Shown: one piece after another, positions 61,138-64,000 of the stretch
Layout: every line of letters starts with the position of its first letter
Position numbering within the stretch: position 1 is the first letter of the stretch
Assembly (NCBI GenBank): GCA_000432855.1
Contig: HF990861.1
Location: 1-64,000 of the forward strand
DNA length: 64,000 nt
From: Firmicutes bacterium CAG:822
GTDB taxonomy: Bacteria; Bacillota_I; Bacilli_A; RF39; UBA660
Reading direction: 5' to 3'
Program-made: the position numbers and the translations under genes
Notes under the pieces: generated by a model
What the model saw: the letters and a program-made list of their open reading frames with translations, nothing else
Databases searched by the model: none
Told to the model about the DNA's origin: nothing

Positions 61138-61158
61138 AAAGCTCAATTTTTGAGCTTT
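61138..61158 (-). terminator. Terminator of the LCP gene
   Basis: AAAGCTCAA / TTGAGCTTT (61138-61146, 61150-61158) then T7 on the minus strand. Confidence 0.8.
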
Positions 61159-63181
61159 ATTCAGTAGTATCAGGTGTTTTATTTTCATCTGATTCCTCAG
61201 GACCACTAGGAGTAACTGGAGTTGAAGGTTCTCCACCACTACCAGGTGTTCCCGGAACTGTATTTGAAATATCATCATCTTCTCCATCATCTGTAGTTGT
61301 ATCACTAGTTGTATTATTATTTGATGAACTAGAACTACTAGATGAACTTGTATTTCCACCAGCAGTTATTGTAATTGATTTAACATCCTCAACATTAGCC
61401 CCAGATGGAACACTTTGACTAAGTACATATCCATTTCCACCTTTAACCGTTACACTAATGCCATGTTGTGAACAGTAAGAACGTACATAACTTACAGTTT
61501 CACCAACAAAACTTGGAAGCTGAACTAAAGACCTAGTTCCAGTAATATCAGCTCCTATTACTTCTTTTTCATAAGGAGTATTAATATCAAAGCTAAATGA
61601 TTTAACTACTTTAGTTTTCTTTAAACCTAAATTTTCCTTCATCGCATCTGATACTGCTTTAACACTATCATCATATAAAACATAATTATAAAGTGATAAA
61701 TTAGTTCCACCATAATCATATATTCTAGCATCATAACCATTTAATTTTAATCTTTGAATACCCAAAACATCAGCCATATCATCCATACCAGTACTCTTAG
61801 AAGCAATATCTTTAAATACATTATATAAAGATAAAATCTGATCAGTACTCATATTAGTAACCATATTATTACTAATAGTATCCAATAATTTATAAACTGT
61901 ATCTAAATCCTTAACATCCTTAAACTTATTAAGAAGAGCTGTTACAACCTCTTGTTGGTGCTCACCACGGATAAAATCATTACTTGTATAATTTGTCCAT
62001 TTAGAAGAACATTTGCCAGGATTTGGATGTCGGTTACGAGCATAAGCTAAAGCTTGCTCACCATTTAAAGTTTGTAAACCTTTTTCAATATAAATTGTAT
62101 TAGAACCCCACTGACGTTTACTATTTTGTTCACACAAATTATATGGAACATCTATCTCAACTCCACCTAAAGTATCAACGAGTTGAACAACACCTGTAAA
62201 ATTAATCTTAACATAATAATCTATTTTAATATCTAAGAAATTCTCAATTGTATTCATCATACATGTCTCGCCTTTCCAAGCCGCATGTGTAATCTTATTT
62301 TTTCTTTGACCAGAAAAACAAGCAATTGGAACGTAAGAATCTCTAGGAATGCTAAGTATAGTTGTACTTAAAGTTTTTGGGTTAAAAGTAATTACCATAA
62401 GTGAATCACCATTAAATGATCCATTCGCAATCCCCTCTGCATCTGAGTCCACACCCATAAGTAAAACTGTAAAAGGTTCAGTAATAGCTTTTGTATTTGT
62501 ACTATCACTTTCTTCTTTTTCATTTTTTACCTTTTTAGTTTGAGTTAATAAAACCTTAGTCTCATCAGCAATGTCTTCATAACCCTCCATACTGCCAAAC
62601 ATAACAGTATAATTTGTTGGTAAAAATATATAATTAATCTCACCATCACGCAATGCATCAATCATTGCAATATAACTATCATATTCTTTAGTTTTATTAT
62701 TTAACTTTTGTTCTTTAATTACTTCCTCTGGAATTATATTTCCTTCATAACTAGTAGTATCATTTAAAATACCAAGTTCTGAATCACCTATATCTTTAAT
62801 ACTTTCAGCTTCATTATCTTTCAAAGTCACTAAACTAGAAGAATAAGTTGTATATCCAGAAGTATCACTTACTTTAGATAAAGCACCATAAACCTTATCA
62901 ACATTGTAAGCCGCAAAAATACCAACTCCACCAATTAACAACATTAAAATAATAACTATTGAAAGTTTAATTTTTTTAAATTTATTTAAAAATCTGATAC
63001 TCAAAATAAATAACAGTAAACTTATTATTCCAAGTACAATCGATCCAATAAGTCTTAAATTATTTTCTACATTACTTAATTTAGAAATAGATAAAACAAA
63101 ATATCCTACTCCTCCAAACAACACTAAAATACTTATTAAAGTGAGTATAAACGCAACCTTGTGCTTAGTAAGCTTCTTCAT
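61157..63181 (-). CDS. LytR-CpsA-Psr family ligase with PASTA domain
   Basis: 674 residues. Three N-terminal helices (about 9-30, 42-62, 75-94), an accessory outside region (about 95-225), and the LCP domain (about 235-430): VLLMGVDSD, LSIPRDSYVP, DYYVKINFTG, GGVEIDVP and YARNRH, the last holding catalytic Arg. LCP enzymes attach wall teichoic acid or capsule to peptidoglycan. A PASTA-like domain (about 555-620: LPSFVGETVSYVRSYCSQHG) and a Ser/Thr/Pro tail follow. PASTA binds peptidoglycan or muropeptides, so the fusion may guide the ligase. AGGAGG precedes ATG. Confidence 0.87.
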   Translation of the reverse strand: MKKLTKHKVAFILTLISILVLFGGVGYFVLSISKLSNVENNLRLIGSIVLGIISLLLFILSIRFLNKFKKIKLSIVIILMLLIGGVGIFAAYNVDKVYGALSKVSDTSGYTTYSSSLVTLKDNEAESIKDIGDSELGILNDTTSYEGNIIPEEVIKEQKLNNKTKEYDSYIAMIDALRDGEINYIFLPTNYTVMFGSMEGYEDIADETKVLLTQTKKVKNEKEESDSTNTKAITEPFTVLLMGVDSDAEGIANGSFNGDSLMVITFNPKTLSTTILSIPRDSYVPIACFSGQRKNKITHAAWKGETCMMNTIENFLDIKIDYYVKINFTGVVQLVDTLGGVEIDVPYNLCEQNSKRQWGSNTIYIEKGLQTLNGEQALAYARNRHPNPGKCSSKWTNYTSNDFIRGEHQQEVVTALLNKFKDVKDLDTVYKLLDTISNNMVTNMSTDQILSLYNVFKDIASKSTGMDDMADVLGIQRLKLNGYDARIYDYGGTNLSLYNYVLYDDSVKAVSDAMKENLGLKKTKVVKSFSFDINTPYEKEVIGADITGTRSLVQLPSFVGETVSYVRSYCSQHGISVTVKGGNGYVLSQSVPSGANVEDVKSITITAGGNTSSSSSSSSSNNNTTSDTTTDDGEDDDISNTVPGTPGSGGEPSTPVTPSGPEESDENKTPDTTE

Positions 63182-63264
63182 ACAAAACCTCCTTGCGTAC
63201 TATATAAGTATAACTTATATTTCAAATTTTAACAAGAGTTCCAACTAATTTTTGAAAAAAAAAT

Positions 63265-63287
63265 AAAAGCTCTTAACAAGGAGCTTT
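63265..63287 (-). terminator. Terminator of tRNA-Cys (second copy)
   Basis: AAAGCTC / GAGCTTTT stem followed by ATTTTTTTTT on the minus strand. Confidence 0.75.
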
Positions 63288-63299
63288 CAAAAACATAAT

Positions 63300-63373
63300 T
63301 GGAGGGCCTAGTCGGATTTGAACCAACGATCAGGGAGTTGCAGTCCCATGCCTTACCACTTGGCTATAGACCC
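63300..63373 (-). tRNA. tRNA-Cys (GCA), copy 2
   Basis: Same anticodon arm as copy 1 but a changed acceptor, GGGTCTA / TAGGCCC with compensating pairs (one G-T), and a changed T stem. Encoded CCA, discriminator T. Two tRNA-Cys genes within 14 kb. Confidence 0.93.
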
Positions 63374-63584
63374 GGTTAAAAGGTTGAATTGTAAGAGAAT
63401 TACTAGAAGTTTCAATAAATAAAACCTCGACGGTTTCAACCAGACCGTAGCACTGTGCACCATTAAAAATGGCTTTCATTGAATTTGCAACAGTACATAC
63501 CATAGAAACAGGCAAAGTAAAATTCCTATGACACATACTTAGCAATATCATTTTATTATATTTTATGAAACTTGTCAATAAATG

Positions 63585-64000
63585 TCAGCTTTTTACATTA
63601 ATTTTTTGATTTCTATAATTTTCTTGCAAACTTAAAGTGTCAATAACCATTAAAGGTAATTGCGCTTTTTTAGATAAATTAAGAGCTTTCTTATAAATGT
63701 CCTCATTACCCTTTCGCACCCATACACCAATCGGCAAAATTTCTTTATTATCATCCATAAACACTATTTCATTATAACCAATTCCAAAAGGCATTCTTTT
63801 ATCACTAATTAAACCATTCTTTAATGCTTTTTGATAATTTTCTTTAAGAACCATATCCGGTGTTAAAAGTTTTGTATAATTAGGATACCTATATACCATT
63901 GTTTTATCACCGAAATATGTCAAAGGTCTATTACAAAAATTATATTCAAGACCATTTAATAATAATTTATTTGACCAAGTTTCTATATCTCTAATAAATT
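63585..64000 (-). CDS. Uncharacterised protein, 5' end outside window
   Basis: The minus-strand frame is open from 63585 to the window edge without a stop: upstream of the internal ATG at about 63899 it reads IETWSNKLLLNGLEYNFCNR. So the start lies beyond 64000. The C-terminal 130 residues are soluble, mixed alpha/beta, with FGIGYNEIVFMDDNKEILPI and a Lys-rich end. Family not recognised. Confidence 0.6.
   Translation of the reverse strand, partial: FIRDIETWSNKLLLNGLEYNFCNRPLTYFGDKTMVYRYPNYTKLLTPDMVLKENYQKALKNGLISDKRMPFGIGYNEIVFMDDNKEILPIGVWVRKGNEDIYKKALNLSKKAQLPLMVIDTLSLQENYRNQKINVKS

Noticed and set aside
63330..63578. 82-codon minus-strand ORF running into tRNA-Cys copy 2
   Set aside because: Its 3' part is the tRNA itself and no ribosome site precedes the start. 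The middle is a little more GC-rich than its surroundings, so a relic of a gene is possible, but I cannot support a CDS.
1..64000. CRISPR arrays, rRNA genes, prophage structural genes
   Set aside because: No regularly spaced repeats, no rRNA sequence and no phage module seen.

Overview
The window is AT-rich, densely coded DNA from a low-GC Gram-positive bacterium. Supporting signs are strong AGGAGG-type ribosome sites, near-consensus TTGACA/TATAAT promoters, many hairpin-plus-T-run terminators, a sortase with its substrate, an LCP wall ligase, Bce-type peptide-resistance modules and a CIRCE element. TGA is used as a stop (for example the P-type ATPase and SWIM genes), so this is not a code-4 Mollicute. 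Gene content and style resemble uncultured gut Bacilli of the RF39/Mycoplasmatota-like kind; that placement is inference.

Layout. 0-15.7 kb: sortase B and its PPQTG substrate, tRNA-Lys, rubrerythrin, CinA-like amidase, a MacB-like ABC fusion, a GH25-like cytoplasmic protein, a CtpE-like P-type ATPase, tRNA-Gly and small metabolic genes. 15.7-20.4 kb: a decaying patch with a frameshifted rhuM, an IS1634-family insertion beside a hydrolase remnant, and a flavodoxin gene with an in-frame stop. 20.5-24.6 kb: a four-gene operon coding for a ParB-like protein, a degenerate arginyl-tRNA-synthetase-like protein, an MccF-like S66 peptidase and a glycosyltransferase. This is the best candidate for an undescribed pathway. 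24.8-30.3 kb: accessory singletons, including a broken tetR, a ClbS/DfsB-like protein, VanZ and an Atl1-like protein.

30.3-40.5 kb: two adjacent antimicrobial-peptide sensing and detoxification modules, each an ABC transporter with a two-component system; the first is BceRS-BceAB plus YxeA. 40.6-43.8 kb: membrane proteins and an alpha/beta hydrolase. 43.9-46.4 kb: three copies of a locus in which a 25-28-residue hydrophobic peptide gene faces a convergent small RNA, so probably type I toxin-antitoxin loci. 46.6-48.2 kb: scar of a mobile element, with a truncated aldo/keto reductase, a serine-recombinase N-terminus, a small ORF and an oriT-like inverted repeat.

48.3-52.9 kb: a membrane protein, an alpha/beta hydrolase, tRNA-Cys, a divergent cysteinyl-tRNA synthetase and a short Leu/Met-type synthetase paralogue with altered signatures. 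53-56.8 kb: an ABC exporter, a TetR regulator with two palindromic operators and a membrane-anchored aldo/keto reductase; two promoters here have the 19-bp spacer typical of MerR control. 56.9-58.9 kb: a retron with structured ncRNA, reverse transcriptase carrying NAxxH and VTG motifs, and an unknown partner protein. 58.9-64 kb: Hsp20 under CIRCE, GltX, an LCP-PASTA protein, a second tRNA-Cys and a gene cut by the window edge.

At least six genes are broken by stops, frameshifts or truncation, mostly next to mobile DNA. No CRISPR array, rRNA or prophage block was seen.
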